Shown one piece after another: positions 48,364 through 60,900 of a DNA stretch of 64,000 nt; position 1 is the stretch's first letter, and the number at the start of each line of letters is the position of its first letter. The DNA lies in NCBI GenBank assembly GCA_963693085.1, contig OY856413.1, positions 546,150,879 through 546,214,878 on the forward strand, read 5' to 3'. Source of the stretch: Alisma plantago-aquatica (Eukaryota; Streptophyta; Magnoliopsida; Alismatales; Alismataceae). Made by a program: the position numbers and the translations under genes. The notes under the pieces were generated by a model. It was not told where the DNA came from, did not search any database, and saw nothing but the letters and a program-made list of their open reading frames with translations.

Positions 48364-49801
48364 ACATACTTGTCCTCAAGTATGCTCCAACTCAATCTCT
48401 CTACAAATTTTCCACAATCAAGAAATGACAAATGCAATATAAAAGATGATTATTGCTTAATGGGATCAAATATGACTGAGTACATGCATTTCACCTCTCT
48501 CCTCTCTTGCTTTCACAATCCAATCATGAAAAGAGCACAAAGCATATGAACTTCAAATATAGCGCATAGAATACATAAGTTATCCATTTTCTTCCATAAA
48601 GTTTCGGGTAAACCATTTCATGGTGGAGTTAATCAAGGATGACTAGGAGTATTGTTTCACATTCATGCATTCAGTCTTATGTTTCAAATCACACCAAATG
48701 ACCCATGTGGCTGCGGAAAAGGGCAAAATGAGCTAGGTTTGATGTTTCCTAGCTCAATAGGTATGAAAGTGGAAGAAAGGGTTGCGGTAAGATTTTTTGG
48801 AGTGCTATTACATAGAACACTCATCTTTTCTTTATTTGAATGCTATTAAACAGGAGCATCCTTTTATTTTATTTTTGTTGTTATTTTTCTTTTCTTTGCC
48901 CTTGGAGTAGACAGGGCATATGGTGTGAGAGTGAAGCGGTGAGATGTAGATGTGGCCACCCCAAACTTTTGGAGGTGGCCACGGTTGATATGTGCACTTT
49001 GGCATCCTTTCATGAGGTGGAGGGGTAAGGAGATGGTGAGTGAATAGTTGGGTCAAAGAGGGGTCATTGGTATGATTCTCCACATAAGACATCTTGCATG
49101 AAAATTACTCTAATACTTCATCCTAGATATCACACCATATGAATGAACAAGATGAAATTGATATAACAATCAAGTGATTCCACAAACACTAAGCGTTCAA
49201 AGCTTGCTCAACTCACATTTCAACCAAATTAATCACAATCCTAAGAGAGGTGATGCACATGTAAAAAATCAAACATCAATACCACTTAGCAACAAACAAT
49301 GATAATTCACTTGCATTTGTCAAAGGTCATCAATTTTACTCAAAACAGTAGAGATTGGGTCAAAACACACTTTTTAGACAAGAAGTCTCAAATTTGGGCA
49401 AAATTGGCCAAAATATTGCCAAGTTGCCTCCAATCACATCTAATCCTATATTATTAAACTTAAAGCAGCAAACAAGCAAATCCTAGCTAAAACATGCAAA
49501 CATTACCAAAAATCTACATGATATGCAATGCATGGTAAAAAGAGCAATTTTTTTTTGAAAATTACGCAAAAATGGCAAGAAAGCAAACTACATGGCATGT
49601 AGGTATGCAAAGAAGTAAACTCTAAAATAGAAAGCAAGATAAGCAAATAGGAGAAAAACAATAAACAAAAAGTAAATTGTAGGTGAGATGCAAAAAGAGT
49701 GAAAATGGAAACAAGGGCATACCACCCAACCACCCCAAACTTTTGAATCATGTAATTGAGTAGTGTGTAACACCATTGGCGGGAGTGCACTAAGCTTTCT
49801 G
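48364..49801 (-). other. Internal remnant of the second Gypsy-like element
   Basis: Non-coding sequence between the 3' LTR and the partial second LTR. It contains two further AAGTTTGGGGTGG-like tracts on the minus strand. All coding sequence, the PBS and the inner part of the 5' LTR are missing, removed by a deletion whose edge lies at about 49786-49801. A 32-bp segment next to the edge (49754-49785) is an inverted copy of 46012-46043. Confidence 0.5.
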
Positions 49802-51419
49802 GCTACTAACTACCATGGATATGCTAGGTTGTGTATAGGGGAACTAGTCCCTAACACCCCCTGCTACCCTTACGAGGCTCAATTGGGTTAGGGATTAGGT
49901 TCAATTCAATTAGAGTCTAATCAAGTCTAGGTTTGTAGATTAGGCATTCCTAGGGCAATTAGGGGCCGAGGGTAGTAATGGGGAGGTGAAATTAGGGCTT
50001 TGGACCCCAATTGCCCCACATTCTAACCTTGAGAAGGATCCATGCTAATTGCACTAGAATTATCTAATCTAGCTACTTAGATCTCTCACTTAGGTTTATG
50101 GAGATTGATTAGGATGTAGGAAGATGGGAGGCAACCTAGGGATCCAAGAATTGGACCTAGGGGCAAACCCCAAAATTCACACATATAAGCAATTTTCCTA
50201 AATTCCTAGGTGATTTCACACATAAACCAACAAGTAATCCATGGAGAATGAGATAGATATAGAATATAAATTACAATATTTACATGTCATTTTCCCCCAA
50301 CATGGTATCAAAGTAACATAATTTCTCCCAAACAGCCCACCCAAGGGGGCCTAGATACTCATAGAAATGGAAAATACAAAAAGAAAGGAGAAAGAGGTAG
50401 AAGAAGTCATGGAGCTCGGTGTAGATGAAGGAATCTTCCTCTCCAACTGTTGTAAGATGACCTCCTCTCTCCTCCAAGATGCAAGGGTGTGGAATGAAGG
50501 GGATTATAGGTAATAACTAGTATAAACTGGTGTTTTGGTGGTGGAAATGGTGAAATGGAGTGGAATGGAGGTGGAAATGGAGTGGAATGGATAAGGAGCA
50601 AAAATGGGGAGCTAGGAGGTGGTGGAAGGAGCTAATCTCGTGCCCCAACCGCCACCTAGGTATATATAGGTGTGGGGGGAAGCACTAGGTTAAGTAGGGG
50701 TAAAATGGGTAAAGTAGTGCAAAAATAGGTGGGTTTTGTGAGTAGCACAGTCGTGGTGGGTAGAGGTGAGCACAGCCGTGGTAGGAGACAATGGTCGTGG
50801 TGGTTAAAATGGTCAAAAGTCAAGTTGGTGGTCAGTTTTGGGCTGAAACTGGCACGACCGTGGTGGGTTGAGGGTAGCACGGCTATTGTGGTCTAGGTTA
50901 TGGTGGTCGTGGTGCTGCGCCACGCCCGTTCTGCTTCTGTGTAGCATGGTCGTGCTATGTAGAACGGCCGTGGTGGTTGTCTCTGGCACGGCCATTCTTG
51001 GTTGCACGGCCGTGGTGACTTCAGCTTGACTTGGGGTGACTTTGTTGATTTGGAAGTGACCTAGCATGGTCGTTCTGTGCTACCATGACCGTGTTGGGTC
51101 CTAGATCAGTACTTTGACTTTGTTCTTTGGATTTTCTTGGACATCTTTTCTTCAAAGGATCTTTGGCCACTAGGGGTAGGTTGAGGGAGCATCAGACTTC
51201 ACTTTGGGCCTCCCCAAGGGTGGAGAAACCCTAGGATCACTCCTTCTCTCTCTCTTCCATCAAGTGTGGTCCAAATGCCTAAAAAACATGCAAATAATGT
51301 CCATAAGTGCGTTTTATACAAATACGCATGTTGGGGGGAATAACATGTAATCTAGCATGTATAGATGTGATTGAAGAGCAAAATGACACAAGATGAAGCC
51401 TTAAAATAGGGTTGAATCA
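49802..51419 (-). mobile_element. Partial 5' LTR of the second Gypsy-like element
   Basis: Matches 46666-48347 with scattered differences, ends GGTTGAATCA at 51419 and carries the same motif cluster around 50740-51090. The ~550 bp nearest the internal region are absent. Confidence 0.7.
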
Positions 51420-52566
51420 ATAACCAACTCAAAATGTGTAGGAGGAGTCTTCCTAACTCTTGGAAGTCTCAAAAAGCATGCTCATCACAAAACATCATGA
51501 TCTTGGAACTATAGTCCCAACAACCACTACTATATCAAGGTATCCACCCTTAGGATCACAACGAATCCATGTGTACCAAGTGTCATAAGATCCACTTGAA
51601 AGCTACACCCCGAAAGGAAAGAGCGCAAAGGAAAACACACTTCCCACAACATAGCATAATTGTCTAGGGGTTACTAGCAAGGGGTTATCAATCCTATCTT
51701 CAACATGCAAATTACAACTTTTATGTGTCATTTTACCTTTTTCATTTTGGTTCATTGCCAACAACATAGGAATCATCACGATTATCATACTTCATTGATC
51801 TTCCTCATTAACTATTTATCATTCTTGTGTTTGTCCTCATGTGTTATTATGTTTTTTTATCACTTATCGAGGGGTAGTTCATCATGTTTCACATTTTCTT
51901 TATTAAACATGGAACATATCCATTTAATCTTTTCCATGTGTCATGATAATTTTATTTATTTATTTATTTACATCAACACCATCTTACTCATATAGGTTTG
52001 TCTAAGTTTTACTCAGGTTCCACTTTATCCTTTTATCATTATTCTTATTCATCTTCTCATATCACACTCATCTCAGGAGTTCTCTTCTTTTTACATGGAT
52101 TTTATACCTTGAATCATTCCATTAGCACATATTTATCCTTCTTTTACTTCATTATCTTCTAGAATTACAACTTCAAGAACTCCCCTTTAACGTATTTTTT
52201 TCAAATTTAGGTTTCATGGTGTCGTATCTTTCTCTTTAGTTACCAAACTTTTAGGTTTTGATGGGTTATCATATGATTTTTCATTTTCTTCAGGGTAAGA
52301 TTAAGATATTTTTGCCATGATTTCTTTTTTTATGATCTTTAGATTGTTCAAATCAGCTACTTGATCAGAGTAATAAAAAAGAAAGCAATCTAAGAGTTTC
52401 ATACTTACCTTTTCTTCAATAATTAGATACCTGGCCAGGGCATCCAAGCACTGAGATTAGGCAGTATGCATCATGTTTACATGTCATATTCTTTCCTTAG
52501 TCATCATACTAGTCCTAAGTCCTAGTGCCCTTGTAGACTCAGCAAACCTAAAGCTAAGACACCAAC
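51420..52566. other. Unassigned, probable 5' internal part of an older Gypsy element
   Basis: No coding frame stands out. The stretch near 52420-52440 reads AGATACCTGGCCAGGGCATC, like 31790-31805 upstream of the PBS in the tandem unit. A decayed PBS-like stretch (AGCTAAGACACCA, 52551-52563) follows. If the nested element at 46.1-51.4 kb is removed, this region is collinear with the Gypsy pol at 43.9-46.1 kb, which suggests one original element. Confidence 0.35.
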
Positions 52567-54540
52567 TTGTGAGAACCTATCACACTATACGAGATTACTC
52601 AAAACTCAAAACGCGATCGATCACTAATTAATCACATAGCAGAAAAAAGGGGATAAAACCAAATAAACATTCCAAATGTGTCCAAGAACAATTGCATAAA
52701 AGCCCAACATCTTGCTTGTATTCATATAGCATTCCAAATATCTTTTACAACTGCTCTATGGCCTTAGCCACAAAATATACATATAGAAGAACATTATCTA
52801 CATATATTACAAGAACAAGCATCAAAATGCTACCAAAAGCTCAAGTCAATTGAAACATCATATATGAACTTTCACACTTGGACCTGAGAGTATAGGGACG
52901 ACTCTAGGATGCACTATACATCTAACAACATTATCTAAGGTCTATCACCACAACTCCTTGCTGCCACGGGTTTGCTGTTGCTGCTGCCGATCATTAAAAA
53001 AGATGTGGTAACCCACAAGGTGAGACCCATGTCCTCAACAATGCTTATTGATTACATCAGGTTAAGTAATTAAATAGATAGAGTAGGTTATATGACATAA
53101 TAGAATTACATGATATAAAACTTCTTGAGAAAAGTTCTAATCAGAGTTTTATTTTTAGCATTGAAAGGTTAACATTATTCATAGAAGACCAAGTGTAGTT
53201 AACATCATGGGCATAACTATCATCATAAATCTGATTAACATAGTAAATATGGTTAATATCATTAGTAATGCTAACAGTATAAGCATAGCCTACAACATAA
53301 GCAAGTCTAACAACATAAGCATAGCTAACAATATAAGCAAGTCTAACAGCATAAGCAATTCTAACAACATAAGCATAGCTACCAACATAAGCAAGCCTAA
53401 CAGCATAAGCATAGCTATGATTTCTTATTCTACTATACATCATCGATATGTGAAAAGAGAAAAACAAGGATTATCATCCAATATGAAGCACCGTGTATAC
53501 CCTAAATAGATATGCTACATGGTTGACCTATGTCTTTTATTAAGCCCTACAGAGTCTCAGTCGTACCACTCAAATTCCAACTGATCATCGCTTGGTCGCA
53601 ATCAGTTCTGTACAAGATCTAGGAGAGTCGGAATCCTAAGATCTTCTCCGCCCCCAGTCATTGTAGGTCTGCCGCATCGATACACAAGGACAAGCTACAA
53701 AACAGCCTAGTCCGCTCTTGGTATAGGTCATGAAACTAGTGAAATTGGGTATTCAAACCCTATCATCCAAGTTACAACTACATCTGTCCTCAATCACATC
53801 ACATATGCAAATTTTTGAGATACGACCGCAACCATTATCCTGTTGAGGTGTGACCACAACCATCCTTAAAACCTTGGGATCGAGATGTTAAGGATGTATA
53901 CTCCCTAAATTGATGCATACCCAACATGTTATGTATTTGACTTTGAGCTTCCATTAGGAATACTCATTTCCCCATCCTACAAGTCCTGATACCTAATGGT
54001 TCTACAACATAGGGCACTACATGATTAGGGTTTCACTTGATTAGTTATTGCCAATTGGGTGAATTAAGGTTGCATCAAACAAGTGGACATACAAACCCTA
54101 ATTCATTTCTAGCAAGCATATATGTATAACAACTTTAGATGATATAAATGTATGAGACATGTCCTTATCACAACATCACATGATATTATTTCCTTGTCAT
54201 TCATGGAACTATACTTGTCACCACACCATCACACGATACCAATCCTTATCACATCATGAAGAGGATCACACCTCCATTAGGGCTCAACCATGCCCAAAGG
54301 TCATTAAGACCATCACATCATCATTCCCCATAAGAACATCATTATCCTTCCATGCCTTACCAAAGGCTCATCAATCCATCACCATACATGTGATGAACAA
54401 GTTTAGTATAACATTGCATTAAGAAATTTATGATGTTCATATAGCAGCATGTTAGGGTTACAACAACATTAAGAGAGTATTTCATAATGACAATACTAAT
54501 CATACAAGGAAGATAAGTATGACTAACCATCATCGCCCAT
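52567..54540 (-). mobile_element. Probable decayed LTR related to the 31.9-kb family
   Basis: The stretch begins just after a PBS-like sequence. It shares short blocks in the same order with the 31919 and 39677 LTRs, such as GGACCTGAGAGTATAGGGAC versus GGACCTAGAGTGGCAGGGAC, and a GGTGAGACCC block against GGTGAGCCTA. The right end could not be located. Its divergence is high. Confidence 0.35.
53272..53415. repeat. 18-bp minisatellite, eight units
   Basis: Eight consecutive 18-bp units of the form TAACAACATAAGCATAGC, alternating with TAACAACATAAGCAAGTC-like variants. Because 18 is a multiple of three and the unit lacks stops, long open frames appear on both strands (53141-53509); these are artefacts of the repeat. 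Confidence 0.85.
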
Positions 54541-54550
54541 TTATATTCAG

Positions 54551-54880
54551 GAAATGCAAAAATATATCAATTAGTGGCATTTAATAAATGTCAGTAAAAA
54601 ATATAAATGCCACTAAAAGTTATTAGTGGCATTTATTGACACTTTAAAAAATGCCTTTAGTACTAATGCCACTAGAGAGATAGTGGCATAAGTTGTAAAT
54701 GTCACTAAATATCCAGCTTTAGTGACTTTTAATAAATGCCAAATAAATGCCACTATACCATCATATGGCTTTTATACAAGTGTCACGATTACATCAGTTG
54801 GCTTTTATACAAATGCCACTGTTGTGCATTAGCGATTTTGTGTTAAACTACTCTTGTTGAGTATATACAAATGTCACTGT
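54551..54880. repeat. CACTA-like subterminal repeat cluster
   Basis: At least eight copies of TAGTGGCATTTA or its complement TAAATGCCACTA, in alternating orientation, lie within about 300 bp (for example 54572-54583, 54604-54615, 54624-54635, 54747-54754). Such clusters are typical next to the ends of CACTA transposons. The start at 54551 (GAAATGCAAAAATATATC) resembles a CACTGCAAAAA end with base changes. No matching right end was found. Confidence 0.5.
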
Positions 54881-55225
54881 TATGGCATGCTTATTGTGCA
54901 TGATGGTATTTTCATGTATTATAACAGTTTACTCTTCGGTTCATTAATCAGATTTTTAAATAAATATCAATTGTAATTTAAACTGACACTTTCAAAAGTA
55001 ACGATTCCAAATATTTTTTGAATATAATCAAATGCAAATTACATGGGGAGGACATTTTACCTTGCCCCTTTTATTATATACAACACAAATGAGGCACTCT
55101 TTCATACAACATTTTGCTAATTAGTACAATAGTTTCTACATCCTTTGAATAACTCTTCCTTGATATATTGACAAGGTATACATATGAATAGGATGTTCTC
55201 ATATTTTTATGATGTAATTGAGTGT

Positions 55226-55635
55226 CGACTTGATTGGAATCATCTTCATAAATCTTGCATCACCATTCTTCAAGTGCTTAGGCTTCTTCTCAAGCTCCTT
55301 TCCCAAATGCCTATCAATCTTGATTGAGGATCTCATCTAACATGACATCTACAGTTATCAATGAGTGATGCATATCCATTTCCATTCTATAAGTGGTGCT
55401 TCATGATGATAACATGGGTGGTGAAGTTGGCAGCTTCATTCACTGGGTCATCCTTGGTGTTTGGAGAAACATGTTCACTCTTGAGATCCTTGACAACAAT
55501 ATTCTTTATAGTAAAGCCCACATTATGACCAATATGGGCCCCCAGGAGGGACTCATGATGGGTCTAAATTGACTTGACTTTAGTGGTCATACGATATGGA
55601 TCAAAAGAAACGAGCATATCTGGCTTTGAGGTACA
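55226..55635 (-). pseudogene. Fragment of translation elongation factor eEF1A
   Basis: The minus strand reads TSKPDMLVSFDPYRMTTKV, a stop, [38 protein letters not shown] and, after stops and frameshifts, [18 protein letters not shown] and [12 protein letters not shown]. These line up with about 150 residues of the domain II-III part of eEF1A, the GTPase that delivers aminoacyl-tRNA to the ribosome. The usual protein is near 450 residues, so both ends are missing. No intron is seen, so it is either a retro-copied fragment or a piece captured by a transposon. Nearby CACTA-like repeats at 54551-54880 make capture possible but unproven. Confidence 0.85.
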
Positions 55636-55639
55636 AGAA

Positions 55640-57954
55640 AATCACAAAGTAAAGATAACAAAACCTTGATATTAGTTACGTATAAAGTCCAATGTGTGTA
55701 ACCAAACGAGATGTAGACAATCTATATATCTGATAAATTGACATGTTTTCAAATAATTTGTGGACATGACCATAGAATGCAATATCTACTTTGTACTTCT
55801 CATAGAAATTTTCCATGGGCAAGACAATTCCCGATGAACTTATATTGTTTGTTGCCTTTTATGCAGTCATGCTCACTATACAAAACACATGGTTTGTATT
55901 TTGTTTAATACCTAAAACATTAAAATGATGCTTCTCAAGACAAAGAAAATTAAATAAACAAAACATGTACAATAGGTACTTTTGTCATCCATGACTTTAA
56001 AACTCATTGAAATTGATAAAGAATTCCACATAATCACAATGGATATATTAATACAGCCAAGCTACTAAACCAATACAAGAACTTTGTCGTGTTTTTAACA
56101 TGATTACAATCATCTATCTATTCTTCCAGCTTTGTCATAGATTTCTAGGCATGTAAAATGTTATTTAAGGAAATATATGGAATGGATTCATGGTGCTTGT
56201 TCTTCTAAAAGTTGTGTCATTTCAATAAAGTGTGAAATATTTCCGTATATAAATATATATATGGATGGACATATATATGTACTTAACACATTTCATATTG
56301 CTAAATGTTGCTATGTTTTATATATCAACAAAACCATATTATGTTTCAATGGAAACTAGCATACATTCATTGCCCCTAGAAAGTGAAGGTCAGGGCAAGA
56401 CCATACACTTGTATCATCCATAACATAACTCGTTCCTATAATTTACCCATCACATGCTTCAACATGAATGTATTGTGAGTCAACTATCCCATGAAGTTTA
56501 AAGAATCAAATCAAAGTTGATGCAACATAGATATATGAAATATCTCAATCTTCTTCCTAACATGACAACCTGACATCATGTGGTGTTGTCCTATATGTAT
56601 GATACATTAAGGCATCATGTTGTAGTGTGATTAGTTATGCCTAGGAGATAATTAAATTGTTAACTAGTCATGTGCATCACGATAATTACTAATTCAAAAC
56701 ATCAAAACACAAACATGTATAGTCCACTAATTAAACTTTTAGAATATAACTCCCCTAATTATACTTTAATTTTGGAAGAAAAAAACTCCCTGAATTCCCC
56801 ATAACTTAAACTATAAAGTTTGTGCTTTCCAGATTCTTTTTTAATGGACCATGTGGAAACTACAAGGATAATTTTTTTTTCACTTCTCACTGTGGAGTAT
56901 GTAAGGAGTGTACACCAAAAAATAGATGGTTGGAACATCATCAAATCTAACTAACTATATCCTTGTGAACCCCGTGAATATAGATGGGGCCGTATTTTTA
57001 CTAATTTATGTGCCAAAAGGACCATTAATGCATAAATTTTATCAAATTTATTATTGCCCCTCAACCTTTTATGTTACCCTTTCATCCACACGAATATATT
57101 GTTAATTAAATATATTGAACAATAGCATTAACATTAAGTCAAACAACAAAGTTACCAATATGGAATGATGATAAAAAGTAAAGCTTACGTGTAGGTGTCT
57201 TCAAAAGTCACTTTTTTAGATTTAATGGATGTAACATTGAATAATTTTCCACATAACTTATCTCAAAGTTCATCACATATATGTTTGCATGCCTATGTAA
57301 ATGTGGTGTCTCAAGAAGAACTTTGGTCCTTTGAGCAACTTTTGAGTCCTAGTAATGGACAAAATATTCAAGAAAAAAGAAGTAAGTGAGGATATATCTA
57401 AGACTGCATAATAGCATAAAGTTCAATGGGATTCTAAATGCTTAGCAACATGAATAGAGGAAGAATTGTCTTGTGTATCTAACTAATTTAAGATTCATGC
57501 CCAGTTATGGATAGGGAATACAAGAACATAAGGTCTTCAAGAAGGTAAGGAAGAATTCCAGTACTACAACCTAAAAATACACCTTGATTTGCACACTGAG
57601 TTGTCAGTTCTTTATTGGATGACACTTCCCAACCATTCAGGAAAATAGAACAGAAGATTACAACCAGACATTAACACATGTGATACACCCTAGTAGGAAT
57701 ATTGATCATATTATGAATACCTATATACCAAGAAGTGTTATAGATATGCACGTGAGTGTCCAGGAGACATGAACGCTCAAAGTGACCCTCGTAGATGCCT
57801 GCTTGAGCACTTTAGACATTAAACATCTGATTTGACCAATAAACCACCTAGTTCTACAAGGCACCTACTTAAGATGCTTAATTACTAGTATTTGTTATGT
57901 AATAAGAGTCACATGATAATCAAGGGTTGGATACAAAATGTAATAATGGGTATC
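55640..57954. other. No gene seen
   Basis: AT-rich, no domain recognised. Open frames at 56177-56359 and 57195-57389 are short and unlike any family I know. Confidence 0.45.
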
Positions 57955-57959
57955 ATAGT

Positions 57960-60900
57960 TGTAAGACTCTTGGCCTAGATTTGTGCTTAAATATGTTTTC
58001 TATGCATAATGAGATTCTTAAACTTTAATTTAATTTTGTGAAGTTCCTTGATATCATGTGAAAGGTCTTTGGTTTCAATTTGGTTCAATTTTATTGATGT
58101 TTGAACCACCTTTGCTATATAAGTACTTGTTTTGGACTATTTTGCAAATTACTCATAATTGTGGGTTAACATGTAAAATGCCACATGAATAGAGTGCTCC
58201 TTGTACCTTGGCACCATGAGAGAGAAGATGGTGGCATGGGGCACCTTGTTTGATTGATGTTTGATGATGGAACACTTCATGGTGTTCTAGGGTTTCTAGG
58301 GTTACCATGTGTAAGTGGTGACTTAGCTAGGGTTTGGGTGTAGCAATCGTTACCTCACGCTTGGGTGAGGGTAGAGACCACAACACCATACATAAGGGTT
58401 GTTGTTTTGACCTAGACAACCTAGAGGTCAAAACAAAACCTTGTACGTTAGTGTTTCAACCTTGCTTTGTTAGTTTAGGGTTTGGGTTGAAACAAGGTGA
58501 ACATGGATGAAGTGTTGTGACCTTGATGATGGTCGCTACACTTTCTGGATAAATATGAGCTTTTTTTATTTTTTCATGTGGGAAACGATAAGACCATGAG
58601 GTTGAAGGACATGTTTCCTTGGGCGATCTAGAATGGTGACACATCAAAAACCGCTTCCTCTCTCTCCCTTGGGGTATATATCCCTTTCTTTTCATGTGTG
58701 ATAGACTTTTTGACTTCTTCATCTTCCTCCTTCAAACATGAACTGACCTTGGAGCTTTAGGAGAAAGAAGGAGAGGATATTGAAGCTAGGGTGGTTGATC
58801 CATATTGCATGAGGTAGATTCGGTGCTAAATTATCTTCTCTGTGGTGGTTTCTTACAGAATCTCTTCTCTTGGTAAGTGATTCGAACCTTAGATTTGGTT
58901 TCCCCTTCCTTCTTCATCTTCTTCTTTTTCCTTTGACCATGAGGGTTGTGCATGGTCCATGGTGATTTCTCTTGGAGATTTCTTCTTCTCTTGGGCCGAA
59001 ATCATGCTTTAACCTAGGGTTTCTTCATCTTCTACCTTAGTTCTAAGTTAGGGGTTGGGTTTTCTTTTAACGGGACTCTTCTTTAACCATGGTGTTCCTC
59101 TCTTTTGAAGGAGATCTGGTGATTAAAGGTTTGGATCTATTTGGGTCTTCCTTTTCTTCTTTGGAGCTTGAGATCTTGGAGGCTTGGATCATCAAGTATA
59201 CAGGGGTTTAATAACTCCTTCCTCCTCTATTATGTGCAATCTAAACCTGATTACATGTTTGTATGTTTTTGTTCCAGATCTTAAAAAAATCTATTATTTT
59301 AGTTATGTTTGAGATATATTGTATCTCGAAGATGATGTATACTTCTTGTAAGCCCTAAAATCCTTATACCCAATTTGAGATTTTGAAAGAAAGAGTGATG
59401 ATCTCTTGTTCATTGTTTATGGAACTATTTTATTCTATTTATGATGTATTCCTTTAATATAAAGGATGGTCTTGATGATAGTTGCATGAGTGAGAAACCT
59501 ATTTTTTACATCCTTAAGTACAATTATTAAAAGGATCTTCTATGATCTTGATTCTAGGGTTTGGATAACACCCTTGTGTAGGGTTCTTGTTCTTGGGTTG
59601 ATGTTTTGATGTTCCCTATTTCTGCCCAGATGTTACGACCTATTGGTAGCGAGCTAGATGCCATGTAGGTCACAACATTATGTTGCATGAGGTTGCAACA
59701 CCTATTATGGTGTGTGGCGGTGACCATGCATGTTAAAGAGTCAAAACACTTAGGGTTTTAAAGGTAGCAAATATATGAAGTGTTATGGCTAATACCTTTG
59801 TATAAAGAGGTCAAAGCACTTGTGATAAGAATGGTTAAGATCATGTAGAGTGTTATGGCCAATACACCCCATGTGGTTGAGGTCGAAACACTACTATATT
59901 AGGGTTGAAACCATGAATGGTTAAGGTTGAACCACCATGAAGTGTGGAGGTCGAAACACATTGGTTGGAGGTTGAGGCACATGTCTTATGAGGTTAATAC
60001 ACCTATAATGGTTGAGGTCAATACATCATCATGATCTAGGGTCAAACACCAAGTGTAACGGTCGTGACACATGGCATGTGTCTAGGTCGCTACACTTTAT
60101 GGTGATGGGTCGATACACTTTCATTCATATATGTATAGATGATCGATGCATAGTATAATGATCTACATGAGATGATGTGACATGAATGGTTGATTATTAA
60201 CCATATTGTTTGGTTGTAGAACTCTCCAACAAAGTGGAAAGTGATGGCATTAGGGTTTAGGGGTTGAGTGGTGTTATGAAACCTTAATTGAATGCAATTG
60301 AAACCCTAACCCTAATCCATTATTCATGTGATGCATGTGATTGCTTCACTTGAAGATTCTTGTTCTATAATAGAGTTTTCTCTCTCCTATTAATGTATCC
60401 CTAACATTGCAGGTGAGATGAATATGCATAGCTATGAGGATGCTATGGTGAACCTTGTATAATACAGGGTGGTGATTATAAGCATACATCATTTGTTGAG
60501 ATATCTTGTGATATTGATTGCACAAGTTTCATGTGATGTGAACCTAGTGAATTATTTAGTGCCTTGAGCACAGATGAAGAGGTGAAATCCTCCAGAGATG
60601 GAATTGAGGGGTTGATACCCATATGATGTGACATTGATGACCTTGTAATGATTGTGATACAAGTATCTTGAGATGATGATACAAGTTCTCACTGTGTACA
60701 TTTTATACCTTCTATAGTTGTACCTTACTTTTAATTTTGTAGTATATGTTTAGGGTTAATACATTGTAACTTGATTGATGCGTTAAAAGATACCCAATTG
60801 GAAGGTCTACTCAAGTGAAACCCCAATTATGTAGTTGCCCTATACCATATATCCATCTTCAGCGTCAGTATCTAGCTAGATGGTGAAACGAGTAACTCCT

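Noticed and set aside
53272..53415. CRISPR-like array
   Set aside because: The units are contiguous without unique spacers, and the setting is a plant genome.
53141..53509. 100- and 108-codon open frames on opposite strands
   Set aside because: They are produced by the 18-bp minisatellite and show only a six-residue repeat.
56393..56406. Possible LTR start (complement of TGTATGGTCTTGCC) for the 52.6-kb LTR
   Set aside because: Similarity to the family terminus ends after about 20 bases, so it is probably chance.
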